64,000 nt of DNA. Source: Vigna angularis (lineage: Eukaryota > Streptophyta > Magnoliopsida > Fabales > Fabaceae). The stretch lies in the NCBI RefSeq assembly GCF_016808095.1, contig NC_068975.1:17243501-17307500 (forward strand). Reading direction: 5' to 3'. Of this stretch, positions 55,444 through 64,000 are shown one piece after another (positions within the stretch are counted from its first letter, which is position 1; each line of letters opens with the position of its first letter). The position numbers and the translations under genes were made by a program. Below the pieces are notes generated by a model. That model ran no database searches and was not told where the DNA came from. It saw only the letters and a list, made by a program, of their open reading frames with translations.

Positions 55444-55775
55444 GAAGTTGTCTAACCGGCTCTGCCAGATTCAACTTCTTGTATTCCCCATACCTTTTAT
55501 TGTTTTCTTATTTATTTATATTGTATTTTTGGAAGGATGAGAAGTTGTCTAACCGGCTCTACCAGATTCAACTTCTTGTTTCCCCAGAACTTTTATTGTT
55601 TTATCTATTTTCAGTACATCTTTTTGGAAGGTCGAGAAGTTGTCTAACCAGCTCTGCCAGATTCAACTTCTTGTTTCCCCAGAACTTTTAATGTTCTATT
55701 TAATTTTTATTGCATCTTTCTGGAAGGATGAGAAGTTGTCTAACCGGCTCTGCCAAATTCAACTTCTTATTTCCC
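55444..55775. repeat. 96-bp tandem repeat, four copies, each with a hairpin
   Basis: GAAGTTGTCTAACCGGCTCTGCC starts at 55444, 55541, 55636 and 55732. Each unit pairs AGAAGTTG with CAACTTCT across about 21 bases. Confidence 0.88.
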
Positions 55776-55965
55776 CTGAATTTTTATATTAAGATTATTT
55801 TGATGGTAGGGGAGCTAATCCTTTCTTGTTATGATCATGAATATGAGTACGAATATGTTAAAATTTTGGTAATAGTAGTTATCTATTGACTTGTGTAAAT
55901 TTGGTTTTCATGATTATAATTTCTTATTTTTGAGTCATTGTTGTGAAAATTTTCTATTAATTGTT

Positions 55966-56700
55966 TTCACCGTTAGATTTAGCTAAAATTTTAATATGTG
56001 AATCCTAAGACCTATTACTACACTTTGACCGTTCAGATTTAGAAATAGAAGTCTGTACTTGGAGAAATAAATCCTACACGTTTGAGTAAATTAGTTACCC
56101 TATAGTTCTACTACTAAGTTGTCTCCGTAAAATATAGATTCTGTTCTATTTGACCGTTAGATTAACCTGAAAATTTGATATATGATTCCTAAGATATAGT
56201 TCTATAATTTGACCGTTAGGATAATTGATTAACTGTCTGTACTTTGAGAAATAAGTTCTGCATGTTTGAGTAAATTAACTACCCCTGTTATTGTGTTACT
56301 GAGTCCTCTCGGTAAAATATAGATTGTATTCTATTTGACCGTTAGATTAAGCTAAACATTTAATATATGATTCCTAAGATATATTTCTATATTTTGACCG
56401 TTCGGATCATTAATTAAGAGTCTTTACTTGGAGAAATAAGTTATGCATTTTTGAGTAAATTAATTACCACTGTTATTGTGTTACTGAGTCCTCTCGGTAA
56501 AATATAGATTCTGTTTTATTTGACCGTTAGATTAACCTGAAAGTTTTATATATGATTCCTAAGATATATTGCTATAATTTGACCGTTTGGATTTGTAATT
56601 ACAAGTCTATGTGTTGAGAAATAAATCTAGAAAGTTTGAAAAGTATGATGAACACTATATTTTTGTTCTTGAGTTAACATGGTAAAAGCTTCATATATAT
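55966..56700. repeat. 185-bp tandem repeat, about four copies
   Basis: The anchor TGACCGTTAG lies at 56151, 56336 and 56521 (spacing 185), with a diverged copy before it at about 55966. Units share GATTCCTAAGATAT and GAGAAATAA. Confidence 0.85.
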
Positions 56701-57081
56701 TTCATTTACCGTTACATTGGGCCCAAACTTTAATATGTAGTTCCTAAGATATGTTGATGTATTTTGGCTGATCTATGACCTTTGATTGGTGAAGATCTGT
56801 TGAGTTATACTCGTTATGCGAAAAATGAGTTTATGATAGGAAGTATGATATCTGGCAATATGTTTAATTTATTTATACCAAAATGGGTTATTATCAATTT
56901 ATGATTAAAGAATGAACATGATTGAGTTAGGTGGATAAGAGGGTATGAATTGTTGATTTTATGAAATGTTGGAGTTGATATAAGAAATCATTTCTTGTGA
57001 AATGACGTTTACTACCGGGAGTAGTATGTTCGGTTTATACCATGAGAGTTTGGATATGAGCAAAGTAACATCTGAGGTTTA

Positions 57082-57315
57082 TGAAAGCAGACAGAAAGTG
57101 GTCTGACCATAAGATTTTGACATAAACATATGATTCGTAAGTTTTATGAAAGCTGGCAGAAGGTGGTCTGACCATAAGGCTTTGACATAAACATGTGATT
57201 CGTAAGTTTTATAGAAGCAGGCAGAGAGAGGTCTGACCATAAGGCTGTAGAAGTAAGACATAGTATACAAGTAAAGCTTAAGGAAGCAGGCAGAGGGCGG
57301 TCTGACCATAAGACT
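57082..57315. repeat. 66-bp tandem repeat, four copies
   Basis: GAAGCAGGCAGAnnGnGGTCTGACCATAAG recurs at about 57082, 57148, 57214 and 57281. The 76- and 61-codon minus frames here are translations of this array and not genes. Confidence 0.88.
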
Positions 57316-58836
57316 TCGTGAGTAAGCATGATATACTTGTAAAGTCTATGAAAATGAGAAAGATGATTTTGAAGAAGTTAAAAATAAAATGATTTAATAA
57401 CATCGGGATAATGGTATTTAAAAATTGCAGAAATACATGATTGAAACATTTGTATTATAAGTAAGTTTAATGATTGTATGATATGGTTGGCTTACCCTTA
57501 TTTGTTTGTGCTATGATCATATAACTCACGTTATATGTGAGCAGATAATGTTGCAGATACGGTTGAAAAAGCTTAGAGATGATGAAAGAGATGCAGGGAA
57601 AAACTTTCAGGGCTTTTTATAAAAAGAATAAATTGCATTGGAAAAATATGTTGTGTAAGACTTATAATTTTAAATTCGAATTTATGTTAGGTGGTGAAGA
57701 CTATATTGTTTAAAGTTTGTAAGTTTGGAATTGTACTTTGGAAGAATTGAAATAAAGTTTGATTGTTTATAACATATATCAAATTAATTTAGTCTTTACT
57801 ACCAGTAATACCCTTTAAATTATTTGGGGTGTTACAGAAGACATGTTGTGATAGATACACAATCAAACAACTGCTTATAATTTGAACTTACAATTCTCTG
57901 TGAGATCAAGGCAGCTGAGGAAGATGTCATGTTCCCATCAGATTTAGTCCGAGCAGCCTTCCACAGCTCGTACCTAGCAGGTGCAGGTGCTAGGTCCGGC
58001 GACTCAAGTCCCAAGGCATCCGCTCTAGACTTTCTAAGTTTCTTTTCCAGTTTTGCATAACCACCTCGTGATAACAAGTGTGGTGCATCGTTTAGCCTTT
58101 GTCTTTCTTGGGCGGCTAACCTTTTACCCTGTGAAACCGTGTATATAAATAAGTGTAAAATCATAAAAACTCAATGAATACATTTTCAGATGTTAAGAAA
58201 CATACCTTCCATTCCTCAGACTCTCTAGATGCACGAAACTGCATCCAATCCTCCTCTGTGAATGTATATTGCTGACAGGGATTTTCATGTTGCTTGTCTC
58301 CAAAGACATAGAATCGTGTCAGCCTTGTCTTGAAATCCCTCCATCTTATCGCTATATGTGATAACACTTTCTTTCTAATTTGTATTGTGTTTGGAATATC
58401 AAAATGTTGCTGTCAAAAACAAAAAACATGTTATTGATAATAAAACATGAAAGATAAGTATATCACAAATTGCTAGAAGTATAAACATACCTGAATATCT
58501 TGCCATAAGAGGTTCTTGTCGACCTCTGGGACGTCATCCCAACATGCATGAAGGATAGAGACATGACTTTTTGCTAACTTACCCAGATAACTCCTAAACC
58601 TATCAACATTTGGCCCTGATGGATGACCTGATCTGGGGTCAATGTCAACATGTCTCCTCTAACCATCCACACGTCCGGATGTCACATTTGCGACTCGGGT
58701 GACGCCTCGACCACGTCTGGTCTTTCCCAATCCTGAGTCTGAGGCCGACATACCTGAAAAATTATACAAGGTTAGTAATAAGTCAATTATGATGAACATA
58801 CATATAAAGTCAATAAAAAACAAAAATATCAACCTA

Positions 58837-61800
58837 TTAAGATATTGTTTTTTCCCAAATCCCTTCATCGTGATCACTATGAATTGCCTGGATAACATCG
58901 GCAACGTCATCAACTGGGTCTTCAATGGGTCTAGATGCAACAGATGTTGTCTCAAGTATATCAAGAGAATCGTCATCATCATGTCCATGCATGTTTTTTC
59001 CTTCTAAAACCACTGACCATTTGTTATTCGCTGGATCATTTACGTAGAATATTTGTCTTGCTTGACTAGCCATGATAAATGGTTCATTAGTGTAATTCAT
59101 CTTGTTCAAGTCTACCAATGTGAAACCAAGGTCATCTGTCATGAGACCAGAATTTATATCAACCCATTTACACTTGAAAACTGGGACTCTAAAAGGGATG
59201 TAATCAACTTCCCATATTTCTTGTATTATTCCAAAATAACTGATGGATGTTGTGATTGGATTTTTGTCTTTAGAACTAGCAAACTGCACAGCCTCAGCTT
59301 GTAGTGTGACGCCACTATTTTGAACTCTGCTTTTGTCATCTTCTACCTTTGTCTGAAAAGAAATATTGTTTATATAGTACCCACCATATGTAATGACATT
59401 CGTGTTCGGCCCACGAGATAACCTCAATAAAGTTTCAGAAACATGTGGAGTCGCATAAATCTTTTTCTTAAACCATTGTAAGAAGGTTTTCACATGTTCA
59501 TTGAGATGCCATTTTTCACTCATTTTTGGGTTTGCTACCTTTATTTCATTAACGTGTTCAGAAATGTAAGGAATCACATCAATAGTGTTGTTTAAGACGT
59601 ACAAATGAGCTTGGTCAATTTCTTTTCTGCTAACACTTTGAATTCTCACACCTCGAACACCCTTACCTTCACATTTTCCTTCATGTCTTCTCTTGGGAAG
59701 ACCCACGGGTTCACAAGATGGCATATAACTTGAACAAAATTCAATGGCTTCTTCTGCAACGTATCGCTCTATGATTGAAGCTTTTGGTCTATACTGATTC
59801 TTGACATATCCCTTTAAGATCTTCATGTATCTTTCAACTGGGTACATCCACCTTAAGAAGACCGGCCCACATATTCGAATTTCTCTGACTAGATGAACAA
59901 TCAAATGTACCATGATGTCAAAAAACGAAGGTGGAAAATACATCTCCAATTGACATAGTAGTCTTATTCCCTCATTTTCCAATTCATCTAAACATCGAGG
60001 GTCAACAACTTTCTTGCAAATGGCATTAAAGAAAAAACTCAGACGTGTCAGAATACCCCTAACAGAATGAGGTAATATGCCTCGAATAACAACAGGTAAC
60101 AATTGTTGCATCAATACATGACAATCGTGAGACTTTAAACCAACTAGCTTTAAGTCTTGCATAGACACAAGGTTACTAATATTTGAAGAATAACCTTGTG
60201 GAACCTTCACACTTCTTAAACAGTTACAAAAACTTTGTTTTTCTTTTTTGAAAGTGTGTGACAGGCTGGGGGCAGATAGGTGCGTCTTCCTATTATCTGT
60301 GGATGTAACTCAGATCGGATTCCCATTTCAGCCAAATCTTGTCATGCTTTTATTCCGTCTTTGCTCTTCCCTTTGACGTTTAATAAAGTTCTGATGACAA
60401 TGTCACAAACATTTTTTTCAACGTGCATCACATCAATACAATGTCTAACATCAAGTTCAAACCAATATGGAAGCTTAAAAAATATTGATCGTTTCTTCCA
60501 AATGTTTTTTGAAGAGGTAGTTTTACGATGTTTTCCAAACACAATGTCAATATTTTTGACTTCGTTGTACACCTCTTCACCATTCCGGGGTCTGCACACA
60601 ACCTCATCCTCAGCACTTCCATTAAATGCTTTTTTCAATCTACGATAAGGATGATTACGAGGAAGGAATTTTCGATGTCTTGTATATACCGTCTTCTGAC
60701 CTTGCTTCAACTGAAGGTAACTAGTGTTTTCTTCACATATGGGACATGCAAAAAATGACCTTTAACACTATAACGGCTCAAGTTTCCATACGCTGGGAAA
60801 TCATTTATAGTGCAAAACAACATTGCACGCAAACGGAATGGTTCTTGAACATGTGAATCAAACACGTCGACCCCTTCTTCCCACAACAATTTCAAATCAT
60901 CAATTAAAGGTTGTAAGTAAACATCAATGTCATTTCCAGGTTGTCTAGGACCCGATATCATCATGGACAACATCACATATTTTCTCTTCATGCACAACAA
61001 AGGAGAAAGATTGTAAATCATCAACATAACTAGCCACGAACTGTGTTTGCTACTTAAGTTTCCATAAGGATTCATACCATCAGTTGCAAGTGCAAGCCTT
61101 AAGTTTCTTGGATCTGCACCAAATTCTGGGAAATTGTCATCAATCTTTTTCCATTGTGGTGAATCAGTAGGGTGTCGAAGAAGATTATCGCACTTTCTTT
61201 CGTCAGAGTGCCATTTAAGGTTCTTTGCATCTTCTTTTACAGAGAACATACGTTTGAACCTAGGTATTATAGGCAAATACCACATGACCTTAGCAGGTGC
61301 ACCATCATTACCTTCATTAGCAGTGATTCTGTCAGATTTCTTTTTAAAACGGGATAAACCACATGTTGGACAATACTTTAGCGAAGCAAACTCCTTTGTG
61401 TACAAAACACAATCATTAGGACAAGCATGTATCTTTTGATATTCAAGACCCATTGGACATAAAAAAATTTTGGCCTCGTAATTACGAATAGGTAGAGTAT
61501 TATTTTCTGGAAGCATCTCCTTCAACAACTCCAACAACTCGGTGAAACTTTTATCGGTCCATTCATTCCTTGCTTTTAAACTAAACAACTTTAAAGTTGC
61601 AAACAGACGTGTAAAGTTCGAGCATCCTGGGAATAACAGTTGCTCTAAATCATTAATAAGAGAATCATACAAATTAACTCTTCCAAAATTATCTTCACCG
61701 ACATCACGTATCATGTCCTCTAAATGGTCACTCATCCATTCTTCCACATAATTTGTTCCTCGTGACATGGTAGGCTGGTCCAGTACTTCTCCATGCCAAG

Positions 61801-62014
61801 TCCAAACGGTATAAGTCCTCATTATGCCGTACATGAATAGATGGTCACGCACATTGCCTAAGTCTTGTCGTATTTGATTAAGACAACGAACACAAGGACA
61901 AAAATATGTCTCGTTCACAGACTTAGCATTTTGTTCAACGTATTGCAAGAACTCTGAAACACCCTTATCATATTCTTCATTGATGCGACGTTCATTCATC
62001 CAGCTTCGATCCAT
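58837..62014 (-). pseudogene. CACTA transposase (Tnp2 type) with Transposase-associated, DUF4218 and DUF4216 domains
   Basis: The ATG at 62014 opens MDRSWMNERRINEEYDKGVSEFL, the transposase-associated domain with CPCVRC. The Tnp2 domain follows: FLCPMGLEYQKIHACPNDC, CPTCGLSRF, GMNPYGNLSSKHSSW, and further on CIDVMHVEKNVCD. DUF4218 comes next (about 60150-59700: LPVVIRGILPHSVR, QLEMYFPPSFFDIMVHL, RWMYPVERYMKILKGYVKN), then DUF4216 (about 59350-59050: VDYIPFRVPVFKCKWVD). Two lesions are visible: a one-base loss in an A run at 60750-60755 and a TGA at 60342-60344 (CGA in the likely parent). The rest is open. The protein would cut and join CACTA ends. It reads in the same direction as the accessory gene. 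Confidence 0.87.
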
Positions 62015-62082
62015 ACTATGTTCGTAAAATCATCAGTATAAGTTTTTTAACTCTCACAAGGTTAGGCCCTACCCATTCAAAA

Positions 62083-62314
62083 AAATTAATTTTCATAATT
62101 TGCTAAGACACGTGCAAAGAAGTCTACATGATAAAATTGATAAAATTTCGGCAGCATTTCGCATTGGTCTCCGAAATACACGAAATGAGAGTAGTCAACG
62201 ATGACCACAATCAAATATGCATCTGGAGAATAACACAAATACTGAACCAAAATTTTATCAATCTTATCCATAAACTCCAATTGACATGTTTTGCAAATTA
62301 TGAAAATTAATTTT
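62083..62314. repeat. Foldback of about 230 bp
   Basis: AAAATTAATTTTCATAATTTGC (62083-62104, written here as 22 bases with the complement at 62293-62314) opens two arms of roughly 105 bases. Beyond the perfect tips they match only imperfectly (for example GATAAAATTGATAAAAT against its partner). It lies just upstream of the transposase ATG. The 80-codon minus frame over it has no known domain. Confidence 0.7.
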
Positions 62315-62340
62315 CTTAAACTGTCCAATCGGACAATTCA

Positions 62341-62386
62341 AAATTTAACACAAACGATTAAAAGATTAATCGTTTGTGTTAAATTT
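62341..62386. repeat. Perfect 21-bp inverted repeat
   Basis: The left arm at 62341-62361 starts AAATTTAACACAAACGATT. After the spacer AAGA its exact complement follows at 62366-62386. A smaller TGTCC-AATC-GGACA hairpin lies just before it, near 62322-62335. Confidence 0.85.
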
Positions 62387-62879
62387 CAAACGGGAACTAA
62401 GTGTCACTCAATGATTTGATACTTACATTCTAACATATCACAATTATAATAAAACAACTAATACATGCATATTTAAAAGCCAATAACACATGCATACCTT
62501 ACAGAGTCAAAAACATGCATACACAAAAACCAATAACATGCATACAAAAAACCTTTATCAACGTACAAGCTAACCTGAAAAGTTGATTCCAAATGAAAGG
62601 GAGGGAAATCGAGGAGGGCACGGCCTAAAACGTAGGCCAAAAACAGTCGAAACAGCCGCCCAAGAACACGCACCAAACTGCACTAAAACGCACCGAAAAT
62701 GATTTTTAATCGGTTCAAATCAAAGATAGTTCATCACATAGCAATGTAATCGGATTGAAAGTAAATTTAAACGGTCCAAAAGAGAGAAAACACACCTGGA
62801 AAGCAATGCCGCAGAGAGAGTTCGTGGGGAAGATGATGAACAGTGAGCGTAACTGCTCGCGGGTTCGCGTTTTACTATA

Positions 62880-63480
62880 AAAACCAATAGACGTCTGGTA
62901 CTATGGGGCCCCGACGTTTATAATACTATAGACGTCCGGGCTATCACTAATATGACGTCTTTGGGATTTAAAATTGATATTTGCGGGGGGTTTTAGACGT
63001 CTATGGCAGGGGCCCTGACGTCTATAATATTATAGACGTCCGTCACCCTCCACAACGGACGTCTAAGAGGCTGAAGGAATGAACGCTTCAACTCCCCTTG
63101 TCAGCCCCTTAAACGTCCATTTTGGAGGGGGACGGACGTCTATAATATTATAGACGTCAGGGCCCCTGCCACGGACATCTAAGAGGCTGGAACAATCACC
63201 TCTTCAACTCCCTCTCTCAGGCCTTAAACGTCCGTTGTGGAGGGGGCCGGACGTCTATAATATTATAGACGTTCGTCCCCCTCCATATCGGAGATTTAGG
63301 GGGCTGACAGGGTGGTTGAAGAATTAATTGTCTTCAGCCCGCTAAACGTCTGTTGTGGAGGGGGACGGACGTCTATAATATTATAGACGTCAGGGCCCCT
63401 GCCACGAACGTCTAAGAGGCTGGAACAATCACCTCTTCAACTCCCTCTGTCAGGCCTTAAACGTCCATTGTGGAGAGGGA
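62880..63480. promoter_or_regulatory. Right subterminal repeats of the CACTA element, with 24-bp palindromes
   Basis: A unit of about 117 bp is repeated four times. Each copy contains the palindrome GACGTCTATAATATTATAGACGTC or a near copy (63017-63040, 63135-63158, 63250-63273 imperfect, 63368-63391). An earlier diverged version lies near 62930. Each half ends in the AGACGTC word of the left subterminal region. Confidence 0.85.
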
Positions 63481-64000
63481 GAGAGATGAGAGGGAGGGAG
63501 AGGAGATGGAAAATATTGACTACTGTGAGGAAAAAAAATGATGTGGCACACCACCGTTAGCCACCTTAACGCCACTTTAACGCCGTTGATTTTTAAAGAC
63601 GAAAAATTATGATTTTCTTAAGAAGAAGGATCAAAATGTAGCTTAGTTTAAAAGAGGACTAAAAACAAATTCGTTTGATAATTTAGGAACTAAAAACATA
63701 TTTAACCCTAATTTTTCCGTTTCATCTTTCAATTTTGTTTGGATTATGTTGACTTTTCATCATCATATTATTTTATTATGATTTATTCTTTTCTTATACT
63801 TTTTCATCTTTATACTTTCCATCCTTAAATAATAAATAGTATATAGTAAAACAATAGATAGACTGGGGAAATTGAAATGTGTAAATCTTAAAAAAAAAAA
63901 AGATGACAAAATTACAAAAAGAAAATAATTTTTACAATTTATTTGTAGATAGTTTTTATTTATTTTATAAAAAACATATTTATTTAACTTTAAAATGGTT
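63481..64000. other. Repeat debris at the right edge
   Basis: 63540-63710 ends in AACTAAAAACATATTTAACCCT, the terminal sequence of a MULE-like dispersed repeat similar to 17283-17460. It abuts the CACTA repeats without a CACTA tip. The rest is AT-rich with no gene. Confidence 0.5.

Larger units (their letters stand above)
54790..57836 (+). mobile_element. 3-kb solo LTR (chromovirus-like) with perfect target duplication and three tandem arrays
   Basis: TGTAAGACCCTTG...TTGGGGTGTTACA is flanked by GAAGA (54785-54789, 57837-57841). A TATAAATA box lies at 55056-55063, preceded by GAATAGTAAAA-type minisatellites. Three separate arrays follow inside (see 55444, 55966, 57082). No pol sequence is present. 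It sits in an intron of the CACTA accessory gene. Confidence 0.9.
52815..58752 (-). pseudogene. CACTA accessory gene: Transposase_24, DUF8039 and Ulp1-like protease domains
   Basis: From ATG at about 58750 the first exon reads MSASDSGLGKTRRGRG, and after one TAG the reading gives RFRSYLGKLAKSHVSILHACWDDVPEV. Exons at about 58415-58205 (HIAIRWRDFKTRL, YTFTEEDWMQFRASRESEEWK) and 58130-57890 (GYAKLEKKLR, ELWKAARTKSDGNM) are the Transposase_24 region. After the solo LTR come GRPEHPGRVRGVS and DYFGPTQK, a helical stretch (54528-54400), DUF8039 (54390-54110) and RLKKAPLELYWDLRVF (about 53900). Ulp1-like motifs end the gene: HWQLMVIIPKACKIIWFCSLH (catalytic H; about 53430) and WECGFYVMCW (catalytic C; about 53065), stopping near 52815. 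Several exons meet stops (54719, 54553 and 54244 regions). Introns are inferred from GT-AG edges. Confidence 0.72.
52218..63480 (-). mobile_element. Large CACTA (En/Spm-type) element, two genes on minus strand
   Basis: The left tip reads TACTACTGCAGAAAGGGCTTTAGACGTCCG (first C of CACTA changed), matching the tip of the MITE at 34663. Subterminal AGACGTC words fill 52240-52610 and 62880-63480. Between them are a Tnp2-type transposase gene and a Transposase_24/DUF8039/Ulp1 gene, both minus strand. I find no right-hand CACTA tip; the array stops near 63480, so that end appears truncated. A 3-kb solo LTR interrupts the second gene. Confidence 0.85.

Noticed and set aside
57079..57329. Overlapping minus frames with repeated MVRPPSACF-like peptides
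   Set aside because: They are translations of the 66-bp tandem repeat inside a solo LTR.
1..64000. tRNA, rRNA or intact host protein-coding genes
   Set aside because: I looked for tRNA-like cloverleaf cores and long spliced reading frames and found only primer-binding-site matches and gene fragments inside transposons. A tRNAscan-SE and spliced-protein search would be decisive.

Overview
This is a stretch of plant nuclear DNA made almost entirely of nested, mostly dead transposable elements. AT-rich spacers, chromovirus-type LTRs beginning TGTAAGACCC or TGTCACG, Athila-like Ty3/gypsy ends, CACTA ends reading CACTACAAGAAAA, and the style of the gag, pol and transposase proteins all fit a dicot. 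A legume of the Vigna/Phaseolus/Glycine group is my best guess (inference, not proven). I find no intact host gene, tRNA, rRNA or CRISPR array. The only host-gene matches are short captured fragments.

Layout. 1-1780: 3' end of an Athila-like gypsy element with its LTR. 1781-9060: AT-rich DNA with a degenerate 'GTCTAAT' minisatellite, a gypsy scrap, a complete non-autonomous LTR element (4288-7350, 5-bp target duplication) whose interior is a hairpin-rich tandem array, and a hAT-like repeat. 9072-17091: a Mutator-like element (MULE) with about 330-bp terminal inverted repeats, a broken transposase and a GRF-zinc-finger gene remnant, interrupted by a solo chromovirus LTR. 18370-28775: a second hAT-like repeat split by a young Athila-like element (18937-28657) that carries gag-protease and a PF20167-type ORF but no reverse transcriptase or integrase.

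29846-41701: a CACTA-type element holding fragments of an ABCG3-like transporter gene. A chimera of two copia elements sits inside it, a solo LTR inside that, and a 171-bp CACTA MITE inside the solo LTR. 42563-45871: 3' end of a chromovirus with a 2.6-kb LTR. 46053-47240: a PIF/Harbinger-like element with a captured PEP-carboxylase-kinase fragment. 48577-48614: a run of 38 G. 50055-51971: shuffled and inverted fragments of a CIPK gene and an acylamino-acid-releasing-enzyme gene. 52218 to about 63480: a large CACTA element on the minus strand with a nearly intact Tnp2-type transposase and a second gene that joins Transposase_24, DUF8039 and Ulp1-protease domains, interrupted by a 3-kb solo LTR. 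The right edge is AT-rich repeat debris.

How it fits together. The window records layered insertions that can be ordered by who interrupts whom. Perfect 5-bp target duplications at five LTR insertions fix their boundaries. Several elements cannot have moved alone: the hairpin-array element, the RT-less Athila element and the small CACTA MITE. They must have used proteins from relatives. The large CACTA element belongs to the same end-sequence family as the MITE and is a plausible type of donor, although its own genes now carry a frameshift and stop codons.
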